Source of the DNA: JANTGF01 sp963750735
Lineage (GTDB): Bacteria; Bacteroidota; Bacteroidia; Bacteroidales; VadinHA17
DNA: 64,000 nucleotides
Assembly: GCA_963750735.1 (NCBI GenBank)
Contig: CAVVRY010000012.1
Span: 225,021-289,020 of the forward strand
Direction: 5' to 3'
The number at the start of each line of letters is the position of its first letter. Positions within the stretch are counted from its first letter, which is position 1. The notes under the pieces are model-generated. The model did not search any database, was not told where the DNA came from, and saw only the letters and a list, made by a program, of their open reading frames with translations. The position numbers and the translations under genes were made by a program. Below are positions 44,095-54,403 of the stretch, one piece after another.

Positions 44095-46014
44095 GTGTGT
44101 GCAAAAGAAACCAATAGGCTGAATCAACTCTGGAGCGAGCTGAAACGTCGTAAAGTTTTCAGGGTAGTTGCTATGTATGCAGGTTCTGCATATATAATCA
44201 TTGAACTGGTTAACAATGTCTCTGAGCCCCTTCACCTGCCTGAATGGACTGCTACAGTAATAATTTTGTTGCTTATAATTGGATTTCCAATAGTTGCCAT
44301 CTTATCATGGATATTTGATATAACACCAGAAGGTGTAAAGAAGACAGAATCTATTGAAGTGTTGAATGAGCAGGAACAATCTTCTGCACCAGTTAGAAGA
44401 AAATTAAGAGTAAGTGATATAATTATTGCGGTATTGGTTGTGGTGGTTGGAATACTAGCGTATCCCAAGATATTCAAGAGAGATAAATTTGAAGGTCTCA
44501 GAGATGCAAATGGGAAGATTTCAGTTGCAGTGATGCCATTTGATAACCTAACTGGGGATACTACTTTGAACTTCTGGCAGATAGGGATTCCTGAGATTCT
44601 TATTAATGACCTTGGTGCCTCAAATGAGTTATTCGTTATGAGTTCTCAGGTTATGTCAGAAGTGTTTGGAAATATGAGGCAAATTCAAACAGCATCTGTT
44701 TTACCTTCAATGGCAAAAAAAGCAGCCTTAAAATTAAAAGTTAGTGTATATATTAAAGGCAGTTATCAACTATCAGGTAACAAAATGCGTATCATGGCAA
44801 ACCTTGTAAATACAAAAGATGGAGTGATATTAAAGCCTTTTAATGTTGAGGGTAATTTAGAATATGGCTATATAGACATAGGAGATTCCATAAGTAATCA
44901 AGTTAAAAATTATCTGGAAATCGAATCACTTAAACATAATGTAGATGTTGGCTTTCAGAAAGCATATACAAGTTCATCAGAAGCTTATCGTAATTATATC
45001 GAGGGATTGATCTCTTATCAAAATGGGGAAATTGAGGCTGCCAGACAGTTTTTTACTGAAGCTTTAGAGATTGACTCCACCTTTACCATGGTCATGTTTT
45101 ACATGGCATGGACCTATAGAAGTCAGGGAAATTATAAAGAGACAACTGAATGGACAGAACGGGCATATGAGCACATTGATAAACTTCCACTGTTATATCA
45201 AAACTGGATTCGTTTATGGTATGCTAATCATATAAGTAAAAACTATGATGACATGCAGAAGTATCTAAATATACTTGCAAACCAAGAGTCCAAATCAAGA
45301 TTATATTGGTATGATGTGGCAGCATATTATGTCTATTCGGACCCTGAAAAAGCGGCTAAATGCATAGACAAAATACTGGAAATCAACAAAGAGAGGGATG
45401 AACAGTGGAATTTCTTAAGACTTTATACATATGGTTGGAATGGATATTGTCATTGCTATCATAATATCGGAGAACATGAAAAAGAAAATAAATTATATGA
45501 AATAGGATTGGAATTTTTTCCTGAAAGTCAATTTATAAGATTCAACCAGGCTGTGTGTGCTCTATCCCTGGGTGATACAGTAAAAGCAGGGGAGTATATT
45601 GATTTCATTATCTTGATTTGCGAGAAAAAAGGCATCAGTGATTCTCAAATTGAATACTATTTGGCAAAAATATATGACCAGGCAAAGATTTTTGATATTG
45701 CAGAAGAACATTATCAAAATGCAACTAAGCTTGATCCAGAAAACAAATTTAATGGTCGTTATGCAGAAATGCTTGTTAACAATGACATCGATTTAGAAAG
45801 AGGTTTGGAAATGAATCAGAGGTTACAAAACATTTATCCAAATAATCCATTCTATATTAGGCTTCAGGGTTACTGTTATTACAAACAGGGTAAGCACGAG
45901 GAAGCTCTGAAAACCTTAAAAATATCAGATTCCCTATTTAAGTACTGGCTTGATGAGGAAAATTACGAATATCTACAGCTTGTCGAACAAGCTCTTGCCA
46001 ATCAAGAAAAGTAA
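44095..46014 (+). CDS. membrane TolB-like/TPR protein, copy 2
   Basis: 639 aa, GTG start. Same plan as the preceding gene: LWSELKRRKVFRVVAMYAGSA, two helices, ILSWIFDITPEGVKKTE, a third helix at about 104-122, then ISVAVMPFDNLTGDTTLNF and VYIKGSYQLSGNKMRIM, then TPRs (FTMVMFYMAWTYRSQGNY, NPFYIRLQGYCYYKQGKHEE). A tandem but strongly diverged duplication; 150 bases separate the two genes, so they may be read together. Confidence 0.85.
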   Translation: MCAKETNRLNQLWSELKRRKVFRVVAMYAGSAYIIIELVNNVSEPLHLPEWTATVIILLLIIGFPIVAILSWIFDITPEGVKKTESIEVLNEQEQSSAPVRRKLRVSDIIIAVLVVVVGILAYPKIFKRDKFEGLRDANGKISVAVMPFDNLTGDTTLNFWQIGIPEILINDLGASNELFVMSSQVMSEVFGNMRQIQTASVLPSMAKKAALKLKVSVYIKGSYQLSGNKMRIMANLVNTKDGVILKPFNVEGNLEYGYIDIGDSISNQVKNYLEIESLKHNVDVGFQKAYTSSSEAYRNYIEGLISYQNGEIEAARQFFTEALEIDSTFTMVMFYMAWTYRSQGNYKETTEWTERAYEHIDKLPLLYQNWIRLWYANHISKNYDDMQKYLNILANQESKSRLYWYDVAAYYVYSDPEKAAKCIDKILEINKERDEQWNFLRLYTYGWNGYCHCYHNIGEHEKENKLYEIGLEFFPESQFIRFNQAVCALSLGDTVKAGEYIDFIILICEKKGISDSQIEYYLAKIYDQAKIFDIAEEHYQNATKLDPENKFNGRYAEMLVNNDIDLERGLEMNQRLQNIYPNNPFYIRLQGYCYYKQGKHEEALKTLKISDSLFKYWLDEENYEYLQLVEQALANQEK

Positions 46015-46172
46015 GCTGTCAAAATAATATATTGTTCAACCAGATCAAAAATCATTAAATGATTAAAAAAAATTCATTTTAAATTAGCGTATCGCAAAAA
46101 TTCTAACTTTGTAGTACTGAATTTATTCCTGGATTAGAGAACATTAATAGAAACTTTTAAATTGCTGATATT

Positions 46173-48038
46173 ATGAATTTTAGATTTGGATTGGTATTCC
46201 TTTTTTATTCATGTAATCTTCTCGGTTTTGGACAAGATTGCCATATTGAAGTGATGGAGCCTGCACAGTTTAAATTTGTAAACCAATTTGCAAAATTCGA
46301 GATTGGGTGGTATGATGAATGGCTAAAACATAAAGATTCTGTCAAAATTTTACCTGCTCCTTTGCCAAAACAAGAAAAATGGAACAATCCATACATGAAA
46401 TTCGATTACACAAGTGCCATGCACGAAGATTCTCATTCTTCAGATGTTAGCAATCTATCAGGACCTTTGCCAGAAAATGTAAATGTCCAGTATTTTCATG
46501 TATTGCAAAAAAATAAAGGATTTTCAGGAATGTGTCCTGCCTTCGACTTTGTTGACGATTCAACTTTAGTAACCTTATCTTTTGGACGTGAAAACACTAC
46601 TTTGTTACTTCTTGATGTGGGTGATACCATCAAGGTGCTTGATGAAATAGAGGTACCTGGTCGTGGAACAAAAGTAATGGAATTGATTGGTAAAAAAGGA
46701 CGTGAAAAAATATTTCATAATACTGCAGGAGGGGCTTATTCTTATCTTTCAGAAGATAATGAATATTACATTCCTGGAGCGAATAATAATATCCTGAGAA
46801 TAAATATAAAAAATAGAAAATTTGAGGATGAAATCATACAATCTTTTAATATCAAAACTCAGATTGAAGCTGGGGATCTTGTGGATAAACATCTTACGGA
46901 AAAAGATAAAATGAACCTCCTTACAGCAATAATGCCAGACAGACATGGAAATATTTGGTTTACTTCCCGCCATGGAATTATTGGATTGCTACATAGAGAT
47001 GAACTTACTGAAGAAGGGTGCCCGAAAGTATATGCATCCTATATTGGGTTATTTGGTACAATTGATAAAATCAACAAACACTTTAATGTACATTTTCAGA
47101 GCTTTGATGAACTTGAATTGTACAGAGAAATAGAAAATTTTACTCCTGAATTTGAAGAAAAATTCCGTGAAGTCTTTATGGAAACAACCGAAGAAAGAGA
47201 AGAAATTCAAAATTCATTTTCCATTGGAAAAGACGGAGTTTTTATTGTCTCTAATTATGCTTTGTACAAACTTCATTTTAATGAGACTACGAAGCGGATA
47301 GAACTTGATCCGAAATGGTTGGAAACTTATGAAAAGGGGGATCTCATATATGCCAATGACAGGCAAGTTAAGCCAGGCCAGTTGAACGCTGGTACAGGTA
47401 CAACCCCAACCTTAATGGATGACCGTTTTGTGGCTATTTGTGATAATGACTCTATCCAGGTAAATATTTGCATTTATTCACAAGAAACCGGAGATTTAGT
47501 ATACAAACATAAATTATTTACCAATGAAGGTGCAGCAGTAGAAAACTCCCTAGTTGCTTATGGCAACAGTTTTATTGCTGCAAATACTTTTGGTTATGAA
47601 GATCCCTTTAAAGAAAATGCCACAACTGGTGGAATTATGCGTTTTGACTATATTGAAGAAAAAGGGATATTTGAATTGGTTGAGGATTGGCCAAAAAGTG
47701 GAATTTATGATTGCAAAACTGCTACCCCCAAAGTTTCTACACCTACAGGCATGATTTATGTCTATAATAGGTCAGAAATACCCGTTAATGGCCATTCTGA
47801 CTGGCAGATATCAGGTATTGATTTCGTGACTGGCTTAAGGGTATTCTATATCAAACCGTATTTTGAAAAGGGCGATTTCAATGATAATATCAGCTTCTTA
47901 CTTAAATGGGGATCACTGGGTTCAAAGAATTACAACCGAAAGGTTTTTAATAACATTTGGGGAACTTTTACTTTTGGACCTAATAATAGTTTGTATATAG
48001 GGGCTTATAGAGGATTTATCAGGATATCATCTATGTAA
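46173..48038 (+). CDS. secreted beta-propeller-like protein
   Basis: 621 aa with a signal peptide (FGLVFLFYSCNLLGFGQ). Repeated beta text such as FDFVDDSTLVTLSFGRENTT, MPDRHGNIWFTSRHGIIGLL and the last strand FGPNNSLYIGAYRGFIRIS suggest an SMP-30/gluconolactonase-like or two-component-regulator-type propeller. No enzyme residues can be named. A TAACTTTG -7-like box lies at 46104..46111. Confidence 0.65.
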   Translation: MNFRFGLVFLFYSCNLLGFGQDCHIEVMEPAQFKFVNQFAKFEIGWYDEWLKHKDSVKILPAPLPKQEKWNNPYMKFDYTSAMHEDSHSSDVSNLSGPLPENVNVQYFHVLQKNKGFSGMCPAFDFVDDSTLVTLSFGRENTTLLLLDVGDTIKVLDEIEVPGRGTKVMELIGKKGREKIFHNTAGGAYSYLSEDNEYYIPGANNNILRINIKNRKFEDEIIQSFNIKTQIEAGDLVDKHLTEKDKMNLLTAIMPDRHGNIWFTSRHGIIGLLHRDELTEEGCPKVYASYIGLFGTIDKINKHFNVHFQSFDELELYREIENFTPEFEEKFREVFMETTEEREEIQNSFSIGKDGVFIVSNYALYKLHFNETTKRIELDPKWLETYEKGDLIYANDRQVKPGQLNAGTGTTPTLMDDRFVAICDNDSIQVNICIYSQETGDLVYKHKLFTNEGAAVENSLVAYGNSFIAANTFGYEDPFKENATTGGIMRFDYIEEKGIFELVEDWPKSGIYDCKTATPKVSTPTGMIYVYNRSEIPVNGHSDWQISGIDFVTGLRVFYIKPYFEKGDFNDNISFLLKWGSLGSKNYNRKVFNNIWGTFTFGPNNSLYIGAYRGFIRISSM

Positions 48039-48192
48039 TTTTTGTTATCAGATCCCACATCTTCTAAATCTTTTTCTGTTTGGATTAAGTCAGGATTTTG
48101 ATAGATACACTCTTTTGTGAAGTGTCTAAATTTAGGTTGAGTCAGTCAAATTTTAATATCATATACAACCAGTTTTATTTCTCAAAAGTTAT

Positions 48193-49302
48193 TTACTTTC
48201 CTAACTTTTCTTTCACTGAACCAAGGCTTTTTTTAAGAAATTTTGGTGCATTAAATCTATATCCGGCAAAAATCTGAAATGTTGTTTGAAAATTATTTTG
48301 TATTACTGGATTATCACCCTGACTTTGCCTTGTCTGAGAAGCACTTACAAAAAACCCTGTAAAGAATCTTTTATTATTATAATTCAAACCTATCACCTCA
48401 TTCAGTCTTAATAAAGGTTCATTGTAATAGGAAATAAAATGCTCCGATTCTATGCGAGTATTTAATTTTGTATGACCAAAACCTGCAGATGGTGCAAGTC
48501 CAAGAGAAAAAGACCATTTCTTATTTATAACAAAAGTGTGCATATACCATATGCCAACAAGAGCTTCAAAGTTATCAGATCTTTGACTGGACGATTGGCT
48601 TGTATCACTGCTTTCATTATTGATCAGATAATAGCTGTAAATAAGTGAAGGCATAAAACTACCGGCACTCTTTGTTTGGACTTCAGTTTGGGTTCGGACT
48701 GCCCTTAATGAGAATTCAGGATTAAATTTATATGAAGTTGCACCCCTTATTGAATATGTCTTTAAATCTGGAAACTGGAAGTAGGGATCTTTACCCTCTT
48801 CCCAATCAGGAGGTTCGTAATCAACGGAATTGGACAGATAGAATCCTTTAATATGATTGTACTGAAGGTCCTGTATCCAATATTTTGTGATTAGATTCAA
48901 ATTAAAGGTAAAAGTCTTTGTTTTCCCTTTTAGTTCATCATCATTGTTTCCAGGAATAAATTTGGGCGCAAAGGCAAAAGCTACAGAGAGGAAACGATAA
49001 CTAAAGAAAAACTTTGTTTTTAAAGTAACGTTTGGCTGAATCTTGTAATGAAAACCTGATCCAGTAATTTCAAATCTTTCATCAAGGTTATAAATACCAA
49101 ATTTTATGTTTAACAGAGTATCCTTTTTTTCAAAATATGTACTATTTGCTCCCGATAATATAGAATCTGGATTGGATTGGCCTAAAAGCGAGAAAGGCGC
49201 AATTAGGATAATGAATATATATAGGAATATAAATTTAGTTTTGGCGTAGTTATTTTTTACTCCAGTGTAAGTTCTCTGTTTAATAAAATGGACTAACCGC
49301 AT
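48193..49302 (-). CDS. DUF4421-family outer-membrane protein
   Basis: 369 aa; the signal peptide is preceded by ~22 residues, so the true start may be downstream. Beta-barrel strands with FKIQPNVTLKTK-like text (HYKIQPNVTLKTKFFFSYR), then YWIQDLQYNHIKGFYLSN, FPDLKTYSIRGATSYKFNP and SAGSFMPSLIYSYYLI match DUF4421, a Bacteroidota family of unknown role. Single gene. Confidence 0.7.
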   Translation of the reverse strand: MRLVHFIKQRTYTGVKNNYAKTKFIFLYIFIILIAPFSLLGQSNPDSILSGANSTYFEKKDTLLNIKFGIYNLDERFEITGSGFHYKIQPNVTLKTKFFFSYRFLSVAFAFAPKFIPGNNDDELKGKTKTFTFNLNLITKYWIQDLQYNHIKGFYLSNSVDYEPPDWEEGKDPYFQFPDLKTYSIRGATSYKFNPEFSLRAVRTQTEVQTKSAGSFMPSLIYSYYLINNESSDTSQSSSQRSDNFEALVGIWYMHTFVINKKWSFSLGLAPSAGFGHTKLNTRIESEHFISYYNEPLLRLNEVIGLNYNNKRFFTGFFVSASQTRQSQGDNPVIQNNFQTTFQIFAGYRFNAPKFLKKSLGSVKEKLGK

Positions 49303-49640
49303 AATTTTATTTCAAGATTATTAAAATCTATGCAGATGCTTATAAAAAAAATTCTTCTAGTAAATTAACACACCCATTCAAGAGTAAAATAAAGATAAAT
49401 ATAGAATCCTTTCATTTTAACATTTCCAAAGTTACTATATTTTTATCTCATCCTTAAATGGGATATAATGAGGAGCTAAATGTAGTTTACTCATTATGTT
49501 CGTGAGAACGCCTGCCTGAACAATTCGCCCGTACGATCGGTGGTCATCCGAGCGGATGTGCTACGGGGCAGAATTTTAAATGTTTATAAATATTGCTTAA
49601 ATGGTTTGGACTTTAGCACCGTTCATCGCTGGCAACTGTT
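49303..49640. other. intergenic stretch ending in an IS110 right-end relic
   Basis: No gene. Bases 49603..49626 (GGTTTGGACTTTAGCACCG, then TTCAT) match the right end of the intact IS110 element (26383..26406) in 22 of 24 positions. The preceding TTTATAAATATTGCTT resembles the end of its transposase gene. The left part (49440..49580) is of unknown origin. Confidence 0.6.
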
Positions 49641-50351
49641 CTATTTTTCCAATTGAAAGTCTATTGTAGAAACCACCCGGACGATCTTAATTTGAGGGGT
49701 GTTTTCATCTCTATCATTAATAGTAAAAAGGCCTTGTCTTGCCATCCTGATTTCCCCGACCTTCGAATTAGAATCACGTGCAAATTTTTCTGCAACCTCT
49801 CTGGCATTTTTAGTCGCTTCCTCAATCATTGAAGGTTTAAGATCATTCAATCCTGTAAAAATATATTCAATAGGCCTCCAGGTGTTTTTAGATCCGAGCA
49901 AAATCCCTTTTGACATAAGTTCGAGAGATTCAGAAAGCGCTTTTTGAAGCTTGTTTATATCATTCGTCCTAACTGTAAATTCTGATTTTGCCAGATATCT
50001 GAATTCGTTGTTCTGAGAATTAGAATTATATATATCAGCACGAACATCACTAATATTCGTGCTCCCTTTCGTCAGTTCATCCTTTTCAAAACCTTGACCA
50101 ATAAAAAAATTGTATACTTCATCATTTTGCTTTTCAATATTAATTTTTAGAGAGTTGAGATCATTTGCAGTGAGTGTAATATTTATTGGCCAAACCGCTA
50201 GATCAGCATTTACTTCACGTTCAGAAAGACCTTTTACTTGAACAAATCTGTCATACTTTTTGCCAATTTTATGCATGTTTCCGACAAAAAATCCTGCCAT
50301 TACAATGGAAGCACACAATATTAAGGTTTTAAACCAATCAATTTTCATCAT
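49641..50351 (-). CDS. SIMPL-domain (DUF541) protein
   Basis: 236 aa with an N-terminal membrane anchor or signal (LILCASIVMAGFFVGNMH). The SIMPL domain has FVQVKGLSEREVNADLAVWPI, KGSTNISDVRADIYNS, VRTNDINKLQKALSESLEL and the helix EATKNAREVAEKFARDSNS. These periplasmic proteins are induced by stress in other bacteria (YggE type) without a known mechanism. The gene stops 14 bases from an IS110 relic. Confidence 0.85.
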   Translation of the reverse strand: MMKIDWFKTLILCASIVMAGFFVGNMHKIGKKYDRFVQVKGLSEREVNADLAVWPINITLTANDLNSLKINIEKQNDEVYNFFIGQGFEKDELTKGSTNISDVRADIYNSNSQNNEFRYLAKSEFTVRTNDINKLQKALSESLELMSKGILLGSKNTWRPIEYIFTGLNDLKPSMIEEATKNAREVAEKFARDSNSKVGEIRMARQGLFTINDRDENTPQIKIVRVVSTIDFQLEK

Positions 50352-50694
50352 TTCTTAATTTTAAATAGTTACCCAACTTGTCTATATAGTCAACTATACA
50401 TGCTAAAGTTAAATAATATATCCCATATAGGTATGTATTGTGTACTTTTTCCAATTTTGAGTTACCTAATAGTTATAAATCTTTTGGCTGTATAGGCACG
50501 ATCTCCTCTTTAGATAATTCCTCAACTAAATATTGATCGTGGATAAAATGGGTATAGAGTTGGGTAACCGGAGCATAATTTGACCCCACCCAGCGCCTAG
50601 AGAAATCACAGGCTCGATTGTCCAGTTGGATGTGCAGCGGGGTAAATAAACTTGATTTTCATTCTCAAATGTTGTAACTTACAGCTAATATTAT
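50352..50694. repeat. intergenic repeats left of the broken LRR gene
   Basis: Two repeats are present. Bases 50371..50468 resemble 36753..36850, with an identical ATAGGTATGTATTGT core. Bases 50497..50587 resemble 51889..51980 on the other side of the LRR gene (CACGATCTC, AATTCCTCAA, ATAAAATGGGTATAG and GCATAATTT in the same order). No gene. Confidence 0.6.
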
Positions 50695-51866
50695 TTGACC
50701 CTTACCATAGTGAGACCAATACACAAAATAATCTTAATTCTGTTTTCCATTATTATCTTGAGCCAATGCAGGAAAGATGATCCTGTTGTTAATATTCCAG
50801 ATTATAATTTTTTAAATGCTCTGATTGAACAGGGTGTAGATACAAATGGGATGGTATCATTAGTCCAACTGAAGCTGAGGTGGTAATAACATTAAATGTT
50901 GACAATGATAGTATTTCAGACTTAACAGGTATAGAAGCATTTATCAATTTAGATACTCTTATGTGTCTCCGCAATCAATTAACAACCTTGGATATTTCAA
51001 AGAATTTGACCTTAACATTTTTGAATTGCGATATTAACGAATTAACTACTCTGGATGTTTCTAATAATACTTCAATAACTTCTTTGAGTTGTGCTTGTAA
51101 CCAATTAACCAGCCTTGATGTTTCCAATAATACTGATTTAGTTTTGTTAAATTGCACGGCTAACCAATTAACAAGTTTGGATATTTCCAATAACACTTTT
51201 TTAGCCTCATTATTTTGTGAGAGCAACCAATTAACCAGTTTAGATGTTTCTAAAAACACAGCTTTGGAAAGATTGTTTTGCGAAAATAACCAACTAAACT
51301 TCCTTGATGTTTCTAATAATAGTGCCTTATATATGCTGGACTGTTCTAATAACCAGTTAACTAGTATTGATGTATCCAATAATACTGCTCTGGAAAAGTT
51401 TTATTGCAGCAATAACCAATTAACCACCCTGGATGTATCAAATAACACTGCTCTGGATTGGTTAAATTGTACTATTAACCAGTTAACCAGTCTGGATGTC
51501 TCTAATCTGCATTATTTACTTAAATTTAGGTGTGATAGTAATCAATTGATCAGCCTGGATGTTTCTAATCAAACTAAATTGATAGAATTGTATTGTGGTG
51601 ATAACCAATTAACCATCCTTGATGTCATCAATCAGTTTGATTTGTGTGTTTTGTCTTGTGGTGGTAATCAATTAACCAGCCTCGATCTTTCAAATAATTC
51701 TAACCTGGGATTTAATGCAGGTTACTGGATAGAATGCCATCTGGAGATTAAAGATATGCCAACCCTGGAAGAAGTATGTGTATGGACAATGCCCTTCCCA
51801 CCCGATGGCTTTAAGCTTTGTGCAGAAGGTAGCCCGAATGTATATTTTACTAAAGATTGTAATTAG
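50695..51866 (+). pseudogene. frameshifted leucine-rich-repeat lipoprotein gene
   Basis: A relative of 38909..40003: the same lipoprotein start (ILFSIIILSQCRKDDPVVNI), the same DTNG calcium-loop beginning and about twelve LDVSNN repeats ending in CVWTMPFPPDGF. The frame is lost at about 50850: AATGGGATGG stands where the relative has AATGGAGATGG, so one base is missing inside the EF-hand-like loop. The second frame is then intact to 51866. It is either a young pseudogene or an assembly error. Direct repeats flank it. Confidence 0.8.
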
Positions 51867-52133
51867 AACAACCTTTCCACCTCAGAGCCACGATCTCTTT
51901 TCAAGATGTAATTCCTCAAATAAATATAGTTCGTGCATAAAATGGGTATAGGGTTTGGTAACTAAGGCATAATTTCACCTATGTTAGTAATATCGGGAAA
52001 TAGTTTTTGCACCCTATATAAAAAAAGAGGTGATAGAAGTTATTACGGCTTATAAAAAAGAGGTATAATAGAAGTTTTAGATTAGGGCTAAAAAGAGGGA
52101 AAAAGGATTAAAAAAATATAGAGAGAGATCTAT
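51867..52133. repeat. intergenic stretch with the right copy of the LRR-flanking repeat
   Basis: Bases 51889..51980 repeat 50497..50587 with divergence. The remainder is A-rich and purine-rich (GAGGGAAAAAGG, GAGAGAGA) without a gene. Confidence 0.5.
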
Positions 52134-52232
52134 TTGCTTAATTCATCTTCGTTAATTATAATTGCTGTTTCCCTGGCTTCATTCGGACAAAAAGATGAAG
52201 TTTTAAAAAAGTTGGGTCAAATTAGGAATTGA
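52134..52232 (+). pseudogene. N-terminal fragment of a secreted protein gene
   Basis: Thirty-two codons from a TTG: a hydrophobic segment (SLIIIAVSLASFGQ) that reads like a signal peptide, then KDEVLKKLGQIRN and a stop. GAGAGAGA lies in front. It is probably the remains of an exported protein whose body was lost. Confidence 0.3.
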
Positions 52233-52240
52233 ATTAATCA

Positions 52241-53329
52241 TCAATCTTCGAGTTCAGGTTCTGAATTAATTTTTTGAGACTTCCGTTTTCTAGGTTTTTC
52301 TGCAAAGAAAATTGCATATATCCCATGCTTTTGGTTGCTTTCAAGAATGATTTTAACTACTCCAGCAAGAGGTATGAAGAGGATCATTCCTGAAACGCCC
52401 CAGACCATTCCTCCAATGATTATGGCAATGAAAATAACAAAAGCATTCATTTTTAATTTATCACCTACAATCCATGGCCTGATAACATTATCCTGGATGA
52501 AATTCATCACAAATAATGCAACAAATATCAATAATGGAATAAGAGAATTCTCATTAGTCAGAAATGCAAATAAAATTATAACTAACAAGCCTATGGGATT
52601 TCCGATGAATGGGATTAGATTCAAAATAGCCAGGAACACTCCAAAAAATAACGGGAATTTTAACCCGAAAATCTGTAAGACAGCATAATTCATTACAGCT
52701 GAGATTAAGGTTATGGTCACTAATCCAAAAATATAGCTTCTTATCAGGTCCAGCGATTTATTAAACCTTTCTTTAGCCAGGTTAAGACGATCAATGCTTT
52801 GAAATTTTCCCATATAAAATTGGATAACCAGATCTCTGTAATAGAGAATGAAGAACATATAGAACATGATCAGAATAATGTTCCAGATATCCATCCCCAT
52901 GACTTTTATGAAATCCAAAACCAGGTTGGTGTGATTAGTTACCCAGTCACTGAAATATAATTTATCAATATGGTCAGGAATATAAATTCCAAATTCTTTC
53001 AGTGCTATTGATATATCATGTATCCTTCCAGATAAGGTTTCGGACAGACCAGGCAAATCCCTGAAAATATGACTAATTTCAATGAAAAAGAAATATCCAA
53101 TTCCAAGTAAAACCAGAAACAATACCACAAGAAAAAGTGTATTTATCAAAGTTCTTGGAATCTTTGTTTTTTCTTCAATGCTATTAAGGAAGCGATAGCT
53201 TGATAGGCCAATTAAAAGGGCCCACGCCAATGGTATCAGAAAGGATTTTCCAACAACCATGGTTATGATAATAAGTGTTGCAACTACAAGACGTGCAGTA
53301 GTTTTGAGTAGATTATTATTTTCATCCAT
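52241..53329 (-). CDS. AI-2E family transporter (PerM/YdiK-type)
   Basis: 362 aa with about eight hydrophobic helices. The family pattern is clear: LVVATLIIITMVVGKSFLIPL, a long amphipathic region, then IFGLKFPLFFGVFLAILNLIPFIGNPIG (in part FGVFLAILNLIPFIGNPIG), NFIQDNVIRPWIVGDKLKMNAF and IIIGGMVWGVSGMILFIPL. Family members export or exchange small molecules, including AI-2 in one case; the substrate is unknown here. It lies 100 bases beyond the mlaD stop on the same strand and may be in that transcript. Confidence 0.9.
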   Translation of the reverse strand: MDENNNLLKTTARLVVATLIIITMVVGKSFLIPLAWALLIGLSSYRFLNSIEEKTKIPRTLINTLFLVVLFLVLLGIGYFFFIEISHIFRDLPGLSETLSGRIHDISIALKEFGIYIPDHIDKLYFSDWVTNHTNLVLDFIKVMGMDIWNIILIMFYMFFILYYRDLVIQFYMGKFQSIDRLNLAKERFNKSLDLIRSYIFGLVTITLISAVMNYAVLQIFGLKFPLFFGVFLAILNLIPFIGNPIGLLVIILFAFLTNENSLIPLLIFVALFVMNFIQDNVIRPWIVGDKLKMNAFVIFIAIIIGGMVWGVSGMILFIPLAGVVKIILESNQKHGIYAIFFAEKPRKRKSQKINSEPELED

Positions 53330-53430
53330 GGTATTTCAATTAAAATAAACTATTTCTAAAACTTATACTTTGATCTTAGTTTCTAAAGTTATCATTAACT
53401 AATACCCAAGGCTGTTAATGGAAATCAAAT

Positions 53431-54387
53431 CTACTTTTTTTTCTTTTCTTTGGTTCCTCCAAAAAGTTTTTTATGTTGTAAATTTTTGGCCACCTGTTCA
53501 AATTCAATCAGTGTTTGGTTGAGATTATCTATGGTATAGCCAATTGTATCGGCAAATGTGCTATCATATAATATTTTGTTTATTGCACCATTTCCACTAT
53601 TTATTGCTTCAGCAGTTTTACTTAATTCAGATGTTGTTTTAGCAAGATCTTTGGTAGCTTCTTCTGTGTTTACAGCGATATTATCAACTTTCAATAGTAT
53701 AGAATCTATTTGGTTTGTAATATCTTTTCTGTAAATCAATCTTCCAATATCACTATTAGGATTTTTCAATTGGCCAGTAAGCTCTTTTAGATTATTTGTA
53801 ATGACAGCAAAATTATGAGTGGTTTTATCCAGGTTAATAGCAAGACTGGAATCGTTCAACAGTCGTCCAAAGTTGCCCTCACCTTCATTGATTCTATCAG
53901 TAACCTCTGCCAGGTTTGTAATTATTACATTGACTTTATGCAATTCCTTACTAATTTCATGAAAAACTGCTTCAAAATTGGTTGATTCATTGGCCTCAAG
54001 AAAATCACCTTCAGATACATGATCCTGCTCTGCTGTTCCACTATGAATAACAAGCATTTTATCTCCAATCAGGGCCTCTGGCTTAATTTCTACTTTTGAA
54101 TCTTTTCTAACGAACTTAACCATTTTTCTGTCAATAAACATATCAACATGAACACTGGTGTCGGTAACAATTTTTAAGTCGCCTACTGTTCCAATAATAA
54201 TACCTGAAAACCTAACATGATTTCCAGACCGAAGTCCGCTGACAGATCTGAAAGAGGTATGAATAGTTAAGGTTTTTGAAAATAATTTGCTGTTGCTTCC
54301 AATAACATAAAAAATGGCAATAAATAGAATTGTTCCTACCAATATGAAAAGGCCAAGTCTGATTTTTCTTCCTCTATCGTTCTGCAT
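53431..54387 (-). CDS. mlaD: MlaD-family substrate-binding protein (MCE domain)
   Basis: 318 aa, anchored by one N-terminal helix (LGLFILVGTILFIAIFYVIG). The MCE domain follows with YVIG..., SVSGLRSGNHVRFSGIIIGTV and KVEIKPEALIGDKMLVI, then a long coiled-coil tail with repeated NLKELTGQL, TTSELSKTAEAI-type heptads. It forms the periplasmic ring that passes phospholipids between MlaEF and the outer membrane. It is the third gene of the mlaE-mlaF-mlaD operon; 16 bases separate it from mlaF. Confidence 0.92.
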   Translation of the reverse strand: MQNDRGRKIRLGLFILVGTILFIAIFYVIGSNSKLFSKTLTIHTSFRSVSGLRSGNHVRFSGIIIGTVGDLKIVTDTSVHVDMFIDRKMVKFVRKDSKVEIKPEALIGDKMLVIHSGTAEQDHVSEGDFLEANESTNFEAVFHEISKELHKVNVIITNLAEVTDRINEGEGNFGRLLNDSSLAINLDKTTHNFAVITNNLKELTGQLKNPNSDIGRLIYRKDITNQIDSILLKVDNIAVNTEEATKDLAKTTSELSKTAEAINSGNGAINKILYDSTFADTIGYTIDNLNQTLIEFEQVAKNLQHKKLFGGTKEKKKK

Positions 54388-54403
54388 AATAGTTGAATTA
54401 AAA

